NCBI RefSeq assembly: GCF_000253115.1 | Contig: NC_014145.1 | Location: forward strand, 1,116,001-1,180,000 | Reading direction: 5' to 3' | Length of the DNA stretch: 64,000 bases | Origin: Thiomonas arsenitoxydans | Lineage (GTDB): Bacteria > Pseudomonadota > Gammaproteobacteria > Burkholderiales > Burkholderiaceae_C | Shown here: piece by piece, positions 45,098 to 54,506 of the stretch | Numbering within the stretch: the first letter of the stretch is position 1 | Layout: every line of letters starts with the position of its first letter | Position numbers and translations under genes: made by a program | The notes under the pieces: generated by a model | Told to the model about the DNA's origin: nothing | The model's database searches: none | What the model saw: only the letters and a program-made list of their open reading frames with translations

Positions 45098-45816
45098 GCT
45101 TGTCCCCCGAAGAAGGCGGCCACGACTTCTGGGTGTTGCGAGGCGGCGTCGAGCGAGCCCTCGAACAACATGCGCCCGGCCCCGAGCACGATGACACGTT
45201 GGGTAATGCTGCCGAGAAACGCCATCAGATGTTCCACCACGATGAGGGCGATGCCGCGCTGCGACAGCTTGCGCAGCAGCTCGGCAATGCCGCCCAGCTC
45301 GGCCGGGTTGAGCCCGGCGCCGATTTCATCGACCAGCAGCAGCTTCGGCCCCGTGGCCAGCGCGCGCCCCAGATCGAGCAGCTTTTGCTGGTTGACCGTG
45401 AGCGAACCCGCCAGCTTGTCGGCCTGCTCGTCCAACTCGATGTCGTGCAGGATGGCGTTGATGTCCACCGCGCCCGCGGCATGGCCGAAGTGCGCAGCCA
45501 CTTCAATGTTCTCGCGCACCGTCATATCGCGAAAGGTCTTGGGCACCTGAAAAGTGCGGTTGATGCCGAGCTGCGCCAGCTTGTGCATCGGCACCTTGTG
45601 CACCGGCTTGCCGTCGAACGCAATACTGCCGCTGTCGGCGCGGTACAGGCCCGAGATGACATTGATGGTCGTGGTCTTGCCCGAGCCGTTGGGCCCGACC
45701 AGACCGACGATCTCGCCCGGCGCGAGGCTGAAGCTCACGTCGTTGAGCACCACATGGCCGCCGAAGCGCTTGTTCACGCCCTGAAGCTGAAGGAGGGTTT
45801 CAGAAGACACGCACAC
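45094..45816 (-). CDS. livG: HAAT-family ABC transporter ATPase, LivG type (second system)
   Basis: 240-aa ATPase with Walker A GPNGSGKTT (41-49), Walker B LLLVDEIGAG, and H-loop VVEH intact. The signature region reads SLTVNQQKLL, missing the central Gly. GTG start; a second in-frame GTG at 45810 is possible. Overlaps livM by 17 bases. Confidence 0.92.
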   Translation of the reverse strand: MCVSSETLLQLQGVNKRFGGHVVLNDVSFSLAPGEIVGLVGPNGSGKTTTINVISGLYRADSGSIAFDGKPVHKVPMHKLAQLGINRTFQVPKTFRDMTVRENIEVAAHFGHAAGAVDINAILHDIELDEQADKLAGSLTVNQQKLLDLGRALATGPKLLLVDEIGAGLNPAELGGIAELLRKLSQRGIALIVVEHLMAFLGSITQRVIVLGAGRMLFEGSLDAASQHPEVVAAFFGGQA

Positions 45817-46735
45817 CCCTCCGCGTCAACAGCGACAGCACGCCGCCGGGCATGAACAACACCAGCAGCACGATGAGCCCGCCGTAGATCAACTGGAAAT
45901 ACTGCGGCTCTGAAATGCCGATCGCCGAATACAAGCTGTAAAGCACTCCCGCGCCGATGATGGGGCCGATGACCGTGCCCACCCCGCCAAACAACGAGAA
46001 CACGATGGCGAACACCGAAATCTGCAAGGTGAACACCGCTTCGGGATAGAACACCGACAGATTCCACGCATAGGCCCCGCCGGCCAAGCCGGCCACGCCA
46101 GCCGAAATCAGCCAGGTGATGAGCCGGGCGCGCACGATGTTGATGCCGACCATGGACGCGCTCACCGGGTCTTGCCTCATGGCGCGCAGCCCCATGCCGA
46201 AGGCCGAGACGCGAAAGTAGGCGGCCAGCGCGGTGGCCAGAACCAGCACCGCCAGCATGGTGTGATAACTCGCGCTAGGCGCGTACACCTGTTCGATCTT
46301 CAGCCCGTAAGGCCCGCCGGTGATGTCGGCCAGATTGGTGTTGGAAACCACGAAATACAGAATCTGCGACGCCGCCAGGCTGGCGATGGAAAAGTAAGCG
46401 CCCGAGAGCCGCAGCAGCGGCCCGAGAATCAGCCCCATCACCACCGCAGCGAGCCCGCCTCCCACCACGCACAGCAGCACCGGCAGACCGCTGTGCAGCA
46501 CCAGCAGCGAGGTGGCATAAGCGCCGCAGCCGAAAAAGCCCACATAACCGAAGGGCAAGTAGCCGGTAAATCCATAGAGCAGATTCAGGCCCTGCGCGAG
46601 CACGATGAAAGTCATCAGCGTGAACAGCAGCGACTCGTTGCCGTAGACATGCGGCAGAAATAGGAACACCGCAATCAGCAAGGCCAGCACGATGAGCCCT
46701 GGTCGCCAGCGTTGTAGCAAAGAATGTTCAGACAC
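45800..46735 (-). CDS. livM: HAAT-family ABC transporter permease, LivM type (second system)
   Basis: 311-aa membrane permease of normal length with about 8-9 helices. GLNLLYGFTGYLPFGYVGFFGCGAYA and SAFGMGLRAMRQDPVSASMVGINIVRARL (coupling helix region) are typical. It overlaps livH by 8 bases. Confidence 0.93.
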   Translation of the reverse strand: MSEHSLLQRWRPGLIVLALLIAVFLFLPHVYGNESLLFTLMTFIVLAQGLNLLYGFTGYLPFGYVGFFGCGAYATSLLVLHSGLPVLLCVVGGGLAAVVMGLILGPLLRLSGAYFSIASLAASQILYFVVSNTNLADITGGPYGLKIEQVYAPSASYHTMLAVLVLATALAAYFRVSAFGMGLRAMRQDPVSASMVGINIVRARLITWLISAGVAGLAGGAYAWNLSVFYPEAVFTLQISVFAIVFSLFGGVGTVIGPIIGAGVLYSLYSAIGISEPQYFQLIYGGLIVLLVLFMPGGVLSLLTRRGVRVF

Positions 46736-47609
46736 TGCGCACCGCCTTTCCGAGCAGGCCCGTGGGGCGGATGAGCACGATCACCAGCAAGAGCACATAA
46801 GGCACGAGGTTGGACCAGGAGGAGTAATAGGTCTGCATCAACATCGTGCCCAGCCCGAACACCAGGCCGCCGATGATGGTGCCCAGCGGGTTGCCCAGCG
46901 AGCCGATGATGACGATGGCGAACGAGGTGGTGGTGAGGCTGTCGCCCAGATCGGGCGAAACCGAGCCGAGCAGGTAGGGCAGAAACACCCCGGCGACACC
47001 GGCGAGCGCCAGCCCGGCCACGAAAGCCAGCGCCGAGACCTTGTTCACGTTGATGCCGGTCGCCAGCGCTTCTTCGCGGCTGGCCATGATGGCGCGGGTG
47101 GCGTAGCCCAGCCGGGTGCGGGTGAAATACAGCCACAGCGCCACGATGGCGGCAATGCTCACTCCGGCAGCCCACCACCAGCTGTCCGGAAACTCCTGCC
47201 CAAATACCCCAAGATTGCCCGAGCCCAGCGCCTCGCTGGGCAGCGAGCGCTGATCGGCGCCGAAGCCCAGTCCGGTGAGTGCTTCGAGCATCTGCCCCAC
47301 GCCGAAAAACAGAATGAACGACAGCATTTCCGGGTCGCCGCTGCGCTGCAGTCGGGGTACCACGGCGTAATAGAGCGGATAGCCGATGACGATGGCGGCC
47401 ACGATCACCGTCGGCACGCCCCACAGCGGGTTGAAACCGAAGTGGCGCGACACCAGCCAGGCGGCATACGCGCCCAGCACGATGAACTGCCCATGCGCCA
47501 GATTGATGATGCGCATGACGCCAAAGATCAGGTTCAGTCCGATGCCGATCAGGCTGAAATAAATGCCATACAGAATGCCGCCGATGATGGCGTATTCAAG
47601 CAGTTCCAC
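46728..47609 (-). CDS. livH: HAAT-family ABC transporter permease, LivH type (second system)
   Basis: 293-aa membrane permease. GIYFSLIGIGLNLIFGVMRIINLAHGQFIVLGAY and VIIIGSLGNPLGTIIGGLVFGLGTMLMQTY are LivH hallmarks. It begins 93 bases after the binding-protein gene. Confidence 0.93.
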   Translation of the reverse strand: MELLEYAIIGGILYGIYFSLIGIGLNLIFGVMRIINLAHGQFIVLGAYAAWLVSRHFGFNPLWGVPTVIVAAIVIGYPLYYAVVPRLQRSGDPEMLSFILFFGVGQMLEALTGLGFGADQRSLPSEALGSGNLGVFGQEFPDSWWWAAGVSIAAIVALWLYFTRTRLGYATRAIMASREEALATGINVNKVSALAFVAGLALAGVAGVFLPYLLGSVSPDLGDSLTTTSFAIVIIGSLGNPLGTIIGGLVFGLGTMLMQTYYSSWSNLVPYVLLLVIVLIRPTGLLGKAVRSV

Positions 47610-47702
47610 GCGCCCTCCCTGAGCTGCTTTTGGTGGATTAGTCGAATGAAGCGGCGCACAGGCCGCACCTGCCGCGCCGCTTTGTCACCCGCCTTGTCGC
47701 GC

Positions 47703-48950
47703 TTACGGCTTGGGCGCGGGATACACCGCTTTGCCGGTCGCCTTGTCTTGCGGATAGACCACGACCACGTCGAGCTTGCCGTCCTTGGGCTGTAGTTGCG
47801 CCACCGGGAAGGGCTGGCCGAGCTGGGCGCCGTTGGCGTTGACGTCGAAGGGGCCAAGCAGGGTGGTGGTCTTGCCTGACATATCCATGACGGCCTGATG
47901 GAAGGCGAGCTGGTCGAACTTGGGCGCCATGTCGAGCATGTGCTGCACGATCAGCCCGGTGTTGTAGCCCGAGCAATCGAGGAAGTTGGGCTCTTTTTTC
48001 ATGGCCGCCTTGAAGGCATCGACGAACTGCTGGGTGTTCATGCCGTAGCTCACCTTGTCGTACTTCACCAGCGGCGGAGTCGGGTAGGTGTAGGTATAGG
48101 CCAGCGCCTTTTCACCCACGTTCTTGGTCAGCAGCGACAGCAGCTGGCCCGGAAAGATGGTGAAGGTCATGGGGAAATGCAGTCCGCTCTGGTGCAGCGC
48201 CTTGAGGAAGGCGATGTCGTTGGGCGCATAGCCGAACTCCAGCACCGCCTCGGGCTGAGTGGCGGCAATGGTGTGCAGCAGGATGGTGTAGTTCGACTCA
48301 CTGGTGGGCACGCCGTGGTCATACACCGGCTTGATGCCGGCCTTGGCCAGCACGTCCTTGAGGGTGGCGGCCTGAGAAGCGTCGAAGTCGTTGGCGCTAT
48401 AGACGATGGCCACGCGCTTGATCTTCTGCTGCACCAGATAGTTGGCCAGCGGCACCGGCCACACCGTGCTCGACGGAATGCTGACATCGGCGAGGTAGTT
48501 GGTGGGCTTGGTAAAGAAGTTGGCGCCCGAGCCGGTCGGGTCGATCAGCAGCATGTGGTGCTCGGCGGCCAGCGGCACGGCCACCGAGGTGAGCACCGAG
48601 CCGAAGTCGGCCACGAGCACGTCCACCTTGTCTTGCGTGATGAGCTGGTTGTAGAGCGTGGTCGCGGTGGAAGTGGAGCTTTGGTCGTCGTAGGCGACGA
48701 GCTTGACGGGAATCTTTTTGTTGAACGCCTTGACGAACACGCCGCCCTCTTTGTTGATGGCGTCGGCCCAATACTTCAGGCCTTCATACTGGCCTTGCGA
48801 GGCAACGGCGAAGGGGCCGCTGCTGGCGTAGAGCGTGCCGATCTTGATCTGCGACGGAGCCGCCGCAGCGTGGGCGGCAACGGCCGTGGCACTCAAAGCC
48901 AGACCGGCTGCGAGGTGACGCAGAATTTTTTTGGATGCGCGAATGGACAT
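47703..48950 (-). CDS. Periplasmic substrate-binding protein (second HAAT system)
   Basis: 415-aa LivJ-type binding protein. Sec signal peptide to about residue 30 (AVAAHAAAA), then QIKIGTLYASSGPFAVASQGQYEGLKYWADAINKEGG. GGAG lies 6 bases before the ATG. It heads the second operon (binding protein, livH, livM, livG, livF, cyclase). Ligand unknown: amino acid, amide or urea-like compounds are all possible in this family. A CTTTGCGCAAAG palindrome at 49030-49041 lies 80 bases upstream. Confidence 0.9.
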   Translation of the reverse strand: MSIRASKKILRHLAAGLALSATAVAAHAAAAPSQIKIGTLYASSGPFAVASQGQYEGLKYWADAINKEGGVFVKAFNKKIPVKLVAYDDQSSTSTATTLYNQLITQDKVDVLVADFGSVLTSVAVPLAAEHHMLLIDPTGSGANFFTKPTNYLADVSIPSSTVWPVPLANYLVQQKIKRVAIVYSANDFDASQAATLKDVLAKAGIKPVYDHGVPTSESNYTILLHTIAATQPEAVLEFGYAPNDIAFLKALHQSGLHFPMTFTIFPGQLLSLLTKNVGEKALAYTYTYPTPPLVKYDKVSYGMNTQQFVDAFKAAMKKEPNFLDCSGYNTGLIVQHMLDMAPKFDQLAFHQAVMDMSGKTTTLLGPFDVNANGAQLGQPFPVAQLQPKDGKLDVVVVYPQDKATGKAVYPAPKP

Positions 48951-49029
48951 GAGAGTCTCCAGAGGATGAAACTGAACCGACGCGTGCTTGGCGCGTCTTC
49001 AAAATGTCATGATTCATTCTCGGTCTGGA

Positions 49030-49041
49030 CTTTGCGCAAAG
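49030..49041. promoter_or_regulatory. Palindrome upstream of the second binding-protein gene
   Basis: CTTTGCGCAAAG is a perfect 12-bp palindrome 80 bases before the start codon at 48950. It is a possible operator; no regulator gene is adjacent. Confidence 0.35.
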
Positions 49042-49108
49042 CGGTGAACAAGTGCGTTGATTTGAAACGGAACGTGTCTTTGGCGCCCGGGCGTTTTCTT
49101 GAGGGCGC

Positions 49109-49131
49109 AAAAAAGCCCGGCTGGGCCGGGC
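49109..49131 (-). terminator. Rho-independent terminator of the cytochrome c gene
   Basis: On the minus strand GCCCGGC-CCA-GCCGGGC is followed by six Ts. It lies just past the cytochrome stop and separates it from the second ABC operon. Confidence 0.88.
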
Positions 49132-49149
49132 CTGGAAGAGCTGCTTGGA

Positions 49150-50427
49150 TTATTTCGCCGCAACGAGTTTGCGGATTTTCGCCACCTCGTCTGCGCTGAC
49201 GTTCGGCGCGTCGTTGCCCCAGCTGCTGCGCACATAGCTGGCGATTTCAGCCACTTGCGTGTCGTTGAGCGTGGCGCCCAGATCGGGCATGGCCATGGGC
49301 GTGGGGTTGCCTTTGGTCTCGACCGTATGTCCGCCGTGCAGCATCATGCGAATGGTGTTGATCGGGTCGGGCGTATTGACCGTGGGGTTGAGCGCCAGCG
49401 CGGGGAACACATTGGGAATGCCCTGGCCCTGCGCCTGATGGCACATGGCGCAATGCGCCGCGTACAGCGGATCGCCGGCCCGGGCAGCAGCGGTCATCAC
49501 CGGGGTTTGCGGCTGGTTGATCGCGGCATTCGGGTGGATGGGCGACAACGATTTGAGGAACACGGCAATCGCTTGCAGATCGCCGTCATTCAGGTGCTGG
49601 GTGCTGTCGTGGATCACATCGGTCATGCTGCCGACAATGGTGAAGTTGGCGGTACGCCCGGTTTTGAGCAGTTGCACCAGTTCGGCTGGGGTCCAGCGGC
49701 CCAGACCGTCGGACTGGTCGCCGCGCAGATTGGCCGCGTACCAGTTGTCGATGCGCGCGCCAGAGAGATACAGGCTGCCATCCGCCCCGCCGGGCGCCAG
49801 TGCTTTTTCTTGCAGAAACGGGCCGCGCGGGGTATGGCAGGCGCCGCAGTGCCCCAGTCCTTCAACGAGATAAGCGCCGCGGTTCCATTGCGCGGTCTGC
49901 TTAGGGTCGGGTTTGTAAACGCCGTCGCGGGCGAACAACCAGTCCCACACCGCCAGCGGCCAGCGCATGTTCAGCGGCCAGGGAATGTCTTCGGGTTTGT
50001 TGGCCTGCGCCACCGGCTGCACACCGTGCATGAAATAGGCGTAGAGCGCACGCATGTCCTGCGGCTCGATGCGGGCATACGAGGGGTAAGGCATGGCCGG
50101 GTAGAGGTAGCCCAGGCGCGGCGACTTGCCGTGGCGCACGGCTTCGTCGAACTGCGCGAAAGTCCAGTTGCCGATGCCGTCCGTTTTATCCGGCGTGATG
50201 TTGGGCGAGTAAACCTTGCCGATGCCCATGGGCAGATTCATCGGCAGGCCGCCGGCAAAGGGCTTGCCTTTCGGCGCGGTGTGGCAGGCGATGCAATCGC
50301 CGGCGCGGGCCAGATAGGCGCCGCGCATCACTTCGGGGTCGTTCGGGGTGGGCTGCGCGGCAAAGGCGGCCTGGGCCTGCAGGCCCAGCGCGCAGCCCGC
50401 AAGCAGGGTCAAAAGGGGTAAACGCAT
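49150..50427 (-). CDS. Tri-haem cytochrome c, alcohol-dehydrogenase cytochrome-subunit type
   Basis: 425-aa exported protein with a signal peptide (to about residue 23) and three c-type haem motifs, CIACH, CGACH and CAMCH. This is the layout of the cytochrome subunit of membrane-bound alcohol, aldehyde or gluconate dehydrogenases, which passes electrons to ubiquinone or an oxidase. MNLPMGIGKVYSPNITPDKTDGIGNWT is typical. No dehydrogenase catalytic subunit is adjacent, so the partner is elsewhere or absent. AGGAG precedes the ATG at 50427. The upstream 215 bases are shared with upp and hold no clear box. Confidence 0.9.
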   Translation of the reverse strand: MRLPLLTLLAGCALGLQAQAAFAAQPTPNDPEVMRGAYLARAGDCIACHTAPKGKPFAGGLPMNLPMGIGKVYSPNITPDKTDGIGNWTFAQFDEAVRHGKSPRLGYLYPAMPYPSYARIEPQDMRALYAYFMHGVQPVAQANKPEDIPWPLNMRWPLAVWDWLFARDGVYKPDPKQTAQWNRGAYLVEGLGHCGACHTPRGPFLQEKALAPGGADGSLYLSGARIDNWYAANLRGDQSDGLGRWTPAELVQLLKTGRTANFTIVGSMTDVIHDSTQHLNDGDLQAIAVFLKSLSPIHPNAAINQPQTPVMTAAARAGDPLYAAHCAMCHQAQGQGIPNVFPALALNPTVNTPDPINTIRMMLHGGHTVETKGNPTPMAMPDLGATLNDTQVAEIASYVRSSWGNDAPNVSADEVAKIRKLVAAK

Positions 50428-50642
50428 TGAGAGTCTCCTGGTTGGAATGGGGGCGGTGCGAATCGCATCTCTTTTTTCTGTTGCACTGCAGTATGGTTCA
50501 ACAAACGCCTCAGTGCAAACCCGTAGCATCCGATTCCCGGCAGTTTGCACACCAACGGTTGCGGCTGTAGCAGGTGGGTACAGCGGGATGACGCAAAATT
50601 GCCGTTCTTACTCCAACGTCACAATTCCAAAAAGAGCCCGCC

Positions 50643-51278
50643 ATGAATGATTCCCAGGTCCACGTCGTCTCGCATCCGCTGGTGCAGCACAAGCTCACGC
50701 TGGCGCGCAGCCAGGACACCACCACCGACAACTTCCGCCGACTGGTGCGCGAAATCGCCGCCATGCTGGCATATGAAGCCACCCGCGATCTGCCCACGGA
50801 ATTGGTCGAGGTGACCACGCCGGTGGCGCAGTGCCGTATGCCCATCCTCGCGGGCAAGAAGCTGTGTCTGGTGTCCATCCTGCGGGCGGGCAACGGCATG
50901 CTAGACGGCATGATCGACCTGCTGCCCAACGCCCGCGTCGGCCACATCGGCCTGTACCGCGACCCGGCCACGCTGGAGCCGGTGGAGTATTACTTCAAGG
51001 TGCCCGAAGACATGGCCGAACGCCTGGTGATCGTGGTCGATCCCATGCTGGCCACCGGCAACTCGGCCGCCGCCGCGCTCACCCATCTCAAGCGCGCCGG
51101 AGCGACCTCGCTCAAGCTGGTGAACCTGCTGGCCGCGCCCGAAGGGGTGCGCACCGTGCGCACCGCCCACCCGGACGTGCCCATCACCCTGGCCGCCATC
51201 GACGAGCGGCTCAACGACCACGGCTACATCGTGCCGGGTCTGGGCGACGCGGGCGACCGCATTTTCGGCACCAAGTAA
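50643..51278 (+). CDS. upp: Uracil phosphoribosyltransferase
   Basis: 211-aa salvage enzyme converting uracil and PRPP to [27 protein letters not shown], the PRPP motif [12 protein letters not shown] and the C-terminal uracil-binding [17 protein letters not shown] are intact. It is followed by the uracil permease gene 76 bases downstream. Confidence 0.97.
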   Translation: MNDSQVHVVSHPLVQHKLTLARSQDTTTDNFRRLVREIAAMLAYEATRDLPTELVEVTTPVAQCRMPILAGKKLCLVSILRAGNGMLDGMIDLLPNARVGHIGLYRDPATLEPVEYYFKVPEDMAERLVIVVDPMLATGNSAAAALTHLKRAGATSLKLVNLLAAPEGVRTVRTAHPDVPITLAAIDERLNDHGYIVPGLGDAGDRIFGTK

Positions 51279-51354
51279 AAACCGGGGCAGCGGTCGGCAT
51301 GCGCCGGAGCTCAAGCCCGATCCCACCCACTCTCAATCCAAGGCGGAGCGCAAT

Positions 51355-52674
51355 ATGGCCGATGGCTACTTTCCTAAATGGCAACTCAAGACCAGCGGGG
51401 TGATCGCCCCGGATGAACGCCTGCCCGGGCCGCAGACCCTGGTGATGGGGCTGCAGCATGTGGTGGCCATGTTCGGCTCGACGGTGTTCGCGCCGCTGCT
51501 CATGGGTTTCAGTCCCAATATCGCGATTTTGATGAGCGGCATCGGCACGTTGATTTTCTTTCTGGTCGTCGGCGGGCGAGTGCCGAGTTATCTCGGCTCG
51601 TCGTTTTCGTTCATCGGCGTGGTCATCGCGGCCAGCGGCTATTCGGGCAGCGGGGCGAACCCCAACATTGGTGTCGCGCTGGGCGGCATCATCGCCTGCG
51701 GCGTGGTGTATGCGGTGATCGGCCTCATCGTCATGGGCGTGGGGGTGAAATGGATCGAGCGGCTCATGCCGCCGGTGGTGACCGGCTCGGTGGTCGCGGT
51801 GATCGGGCTGAATCTGGCGCCCATCGCCATCAAGAGTCACGGCGCGAGCAACTTCGACGACTGGATGGCGCTGATCTCCTTCGTCAGCATCGGTCTGGTG
51901 GCGGTTTACACCCGCGGCATGGTGCAGCGGCTGCTCATTCTGGTGGGTTTGTTGATCGCCAGCGTGATTTACGCCGTGCTCACCAATGGCCTGGGCCTGG
52001 GCACGCCGATGGATTTCTCCGGCTTGTCCAACGCCGCCTGGTTCGGCATGCCGACGTTCGCCACGCCCGAGTTTCAGCCCAAGGCGATGACGCTGATCGT
52101 GCCCGTCGTGGTCATTCTGGTGGCGGAGAACCTGGGCCACATCAAGGCCGTCACCGCCATGACCGGCCGCAACCTCGATCGCTACATGGGCCGCGCCTTT
52201 CTCGGCGACGGCCTGGCCACCATCGTCTCTGGCTCGGCCGGGGGCACGGGGGTGACCACCTATGCCGAGAACATCGGCGTGATGGCCGCGACCAAGATCT
52301 ACTCCACGTTGATTTTCGCCACCGCCGCGGTGATTGCCATTGTGTTCGGCTTCAGCCCCAAATTCGGCGCGCTCATTCACCTCATTCCGCCGCCGGTGCT
52401 GCGCGGCGTGGCCATTGTCATTTTCGGACTGATCGCGGTTTCCGGCGCGCGCATCTGGGTGGACAACAAGGTGGACTTCTCCGACAGCCGCAACCTCATC
52501 ATCGTGGCCATCACCCTGATGCTGGGCACGGCAGACTTCACCCTCAAGTTCGGCGACTTCGCACTGGGCGGCATCGGCACGGCAACCTTCGGCGCCATCC
52601 TGCTCTACGCCTTGCTGGGCCGCGGGCAGCCGAAAAACGATGAGCAGGACAAACTGATGGACGCGCTTGAATGA
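51355..52674 (+). CDS. uraA: Uracil:proton symporter (NCS2/NAT family)
   Basis: 439-aa inner-membrane permease with 12-14 helices. MGLQHVVAMFGSTVFAPLLMG, VALGGIIACGVVYAVIGLIV, ENLGHIKAV and GDGLATIVSGSAGGTGVTTYAENIGV are NCS2 hallmarks. Neighbouring upp supports uracil as the substrate. The two form a salvage operon. Confidence 0.94.
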   Translation: MADGYFPKWQLKTSGVIAPDERLPGPQTLVMGLQHVVAMFGSTVFAPLLMGFSPNIAILMSGIGTLIFFLVVGGRVPSYLGSSFSFIGVVIAASGYSGSGANPNIGVALGGIIACGVVYAVIGLIVMGVGVKWIERLMPPVVTGSVVAVIGLNLAPIAIKSHGASNFDDWMALISFVSIGLVAVYTRGMVQRLLILVGLLIASVIYAVLTNGLGLGTPMDFSGLSNAAWFGMPTFATPEFQPKAMTLIVPVVVILVAENLGHIKAVTAMTGRNLDRYMGRAFLGDGLATIVSGSAGGTGVTTYAENIGVMAATKIYSTLIFATAAVIAIVFGFSPKFGALIHLIPPPVLRGVAIVIFGLIAVSGARIWVDNKVDFSDSRNLIIVAITLMLGTADFTLKFGDFALGGIGTATFGAILLYALLGRGQPKNDEQDKLMDALE

Positions 52675-52760
52675 ATTGTTGCCACTTTGACATCCATTGA
52701 CCCGCAGGGCGCTGGCGCTGCGGTGCAATAGAAGTCTTTGAACAACCCGGAGGCTTCCGC

Positions 52761-53201
52761 ATGGATATTCAGACCATCGATCAGCAGTATCAGCAACTGC
52801 AGAGCGAGGCGCAGCAGGTCGGGCAGCAATTGCAGGCGCTGGCCGCCAAGCTGCAGACGGCGGCCCAGGGCGGCAACCAGGACGCGCGCGAATGGTTGCT
52901 CGATCTGCGCGAAGTTGCGCTGGGCGTGCAGGCCGAGCAGCAACAGATGGGGCAAGTGCTGCAGGCCATCCACGGCATGTGGCAGAACCAGGCGCAGCAG
53001 ATGCAGGCGATGCCGGCCGCCATGCAGCCCGGCTACATGCCGCAGGGCATGATGGCGCAGAACGCGGCCATGCCCATGCAGCAGCAGGGCGGCGGCATCA
53101 TGGGCGCGCTCGACGGTTTTCTCAACTCCGGCTTTGGCCGCGCGATGGAAATGGGCGCGGGTATGGGGCTGGGCGACGATCTGATCAACAAGATTTTCTG
53201 A
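52761..53201 (+). CDS. Gln/Met-rich small protein of unknown function
   Basis: 146-aa protein. Residues 1-80 are Gln-rich and look like a coiled coil (IDQQYQQLQSEAQQVGQQLQALAAKLQ). The middle is a Met/Gln/Pro-rich low-complexity stretch, and the end is a Gly-rich amphipathic tail (GGIMGALDGFLNSGFGRAMEMGAGMGLGDDLINKIF). No signal peptide. CGGAGG precedes the ATG. I do not recognise a family. Convergent with moeA (18 bases apart). Confidence 0.75.
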   Translation: MDIQTIDQQYQQLQSEAQQVGQQLQALAAKLQTAAQGGNQDAREWLLDLREVALGVQAEQQQMGQVLQAIHGMWQNQAQQMQAMPAAMQPGYMPQGMMAQNAAMPMQQQGGGIMGALDGFLNSGFGRAMEMGAGMGLGDDLINKIF

Positions 53202-53219
53202 GCGACCCAAACAGAACGC

Positions 53220-54506
53220 TCAAACCAGCCCGTCGAACAGCAGTACGTCCACCAAATCGCCAGCCTGTGCGGTGCTCTGCTCATGGTGCAGCACGATCAG
53301 ACCGTGCGCTTGCGACATGGAGCTGAGCACGCCCGATCCCTGATTGCCGATGGCGCTCACCTGCCAGCGGCCATCGGGCAGGGCAGTCAGCAGGCCACGT
53401 TGATATTCGGTGCGGCCGGGTTTTTTGCGCAGGGTTTGCGCGCTGACGGCGCGCAGCATCGGCTGCGGCTGCGGGCTGGCGCCCATGCAGTGCAGCAGGG
53501 CAGGGCGGACGAAAGCATAGAACGTCACCATCACCGCCACCGGATTGCCCGGCAAGCCGAACAGCCAGGCGCTGTGCGCACCCGCGCGCAACTGGCCGAA
53601 AGCCAGCGGACGGCCCGGCCGCATGGCGATGCGCCAGAACACCACTTCGCCCATATTCGCCAGGGTGCTGCGCAGGTAGTCGGCCTCACCCACGCTCACG
53701 CCGCCCGAGGTGATGACCACATCGGCGCATTCGGTCGCGGTGCGCAGCGCGGCTTCCACTGCCTGCGGATTGTCGGCCACCACGCCGAGGTCGATGACTT
53801 CGCAGCCCAGACGTTCCAGCATGCCCCACAGGGTGTAGCGATTGCTGTCGTACACGCAGCCGGGATCGAGCGGCTGGCCGACCGAGCGCAGCTCGTCTCC
53901 GCTGGAGAAGAAGGCCACGCGCAGCTTGCGGCGCACCGAGACTTCGGCCATGCCCAGCGAGGCCATCAGGCCCAGATCGGCCGGGCGCAGCAGCTTGCCT
54001 GCGGGCAGGGCCGCCTTGCCGCGCGCCAGGTCTTCGCCTCGCAGGCGGCGGTTGTCGCCGGGCCGCACCAGGCCGGGCGGGAAAATGACCTGATCGCCTT
54101 CGACGCGGCAAAACTCCTGCGGCACCACGGTGTCGCAGCCCGCGGGCATCACCGCGCCGGTCATGATGCGCACGGCGCTGCCCGCGGGCGCTTCGCCGCT
54201 GAAGGCATGACCGGCGAGCCCGCGTCCGGCGATCGAAAGCACGGTGTCGCCTTGCGCTGCGAGATCGGCGCCGCGCAGGGCGTAGCCGTCCATCGCCGAG
54301 TTGTCGTGGGCGGGCACGTCGATGGGCGAAATGATGTCCTGCGCCAGCACCCGGCCGAGTGCCGCGCGCACCGCCAGGCGCTCGTTGGCCTGTACCGGCT
54401 GCATGCTGGCCTGAATGACCGCCAGCGCCGCGTCCACCCGAAGGGCGTTGGGGTCATAGCCGCTGACGCAGGAGATGATGTGCTGCAGATCGAATGAAGG
54501 GGTCAT
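53220..54506 (-). CDS. moeA: Molybdopterin molybdenumtransferase
   Basis: 428-aa enzyme inserting molybdate into adenylated molybdopterin. DVPAHDNSAMDGYALRG, GAVMPAGCDTVVPQEFC, ITSGGVSVGEADYL and GLPGNPVAVMVTF are intact. The ATG at 54506 overlaps the mobA stop by 4 bases, so the two are coupled. Confidence 0.96.
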   Translation of the reverse strand: MTPSFDLQHIISCVSGYDPNALRVDAALAVIQASMQPVQANERLAVRAALGRVLAQDIISPIDVPAHDNSAMDGYALRGADLAAQGDTVLSIAGRGLAGHAFSGEAPAGSAVRIMTGAVMPAGCDTVVPQEFCRVEGDQVIFPPGLVRPGDNRRLRGEDLARGKAALPAGKLLRPADLGLMASLGMAEVSVRRKLRVAFFSSGDELRSVGQPLDPGCVYDSNRYTLWGMLERLGCEVIDLGVVADNPQAVEAALRTATECADVVITSGGVSVGEADYLRSTLANMGEVVFWRIAMRPGRPLAFGQLRAGAHSAWLFGLPGNPVAVMVTFYAFVRPALLHCMGASPQPQPMLRAVSAQTLRKKPGRTEYQRGLLTALPDGRWQVSAIGNQGSGVLSSMSQAHGLIVLHHEQSTAQAGDLVDVLLFDGLV

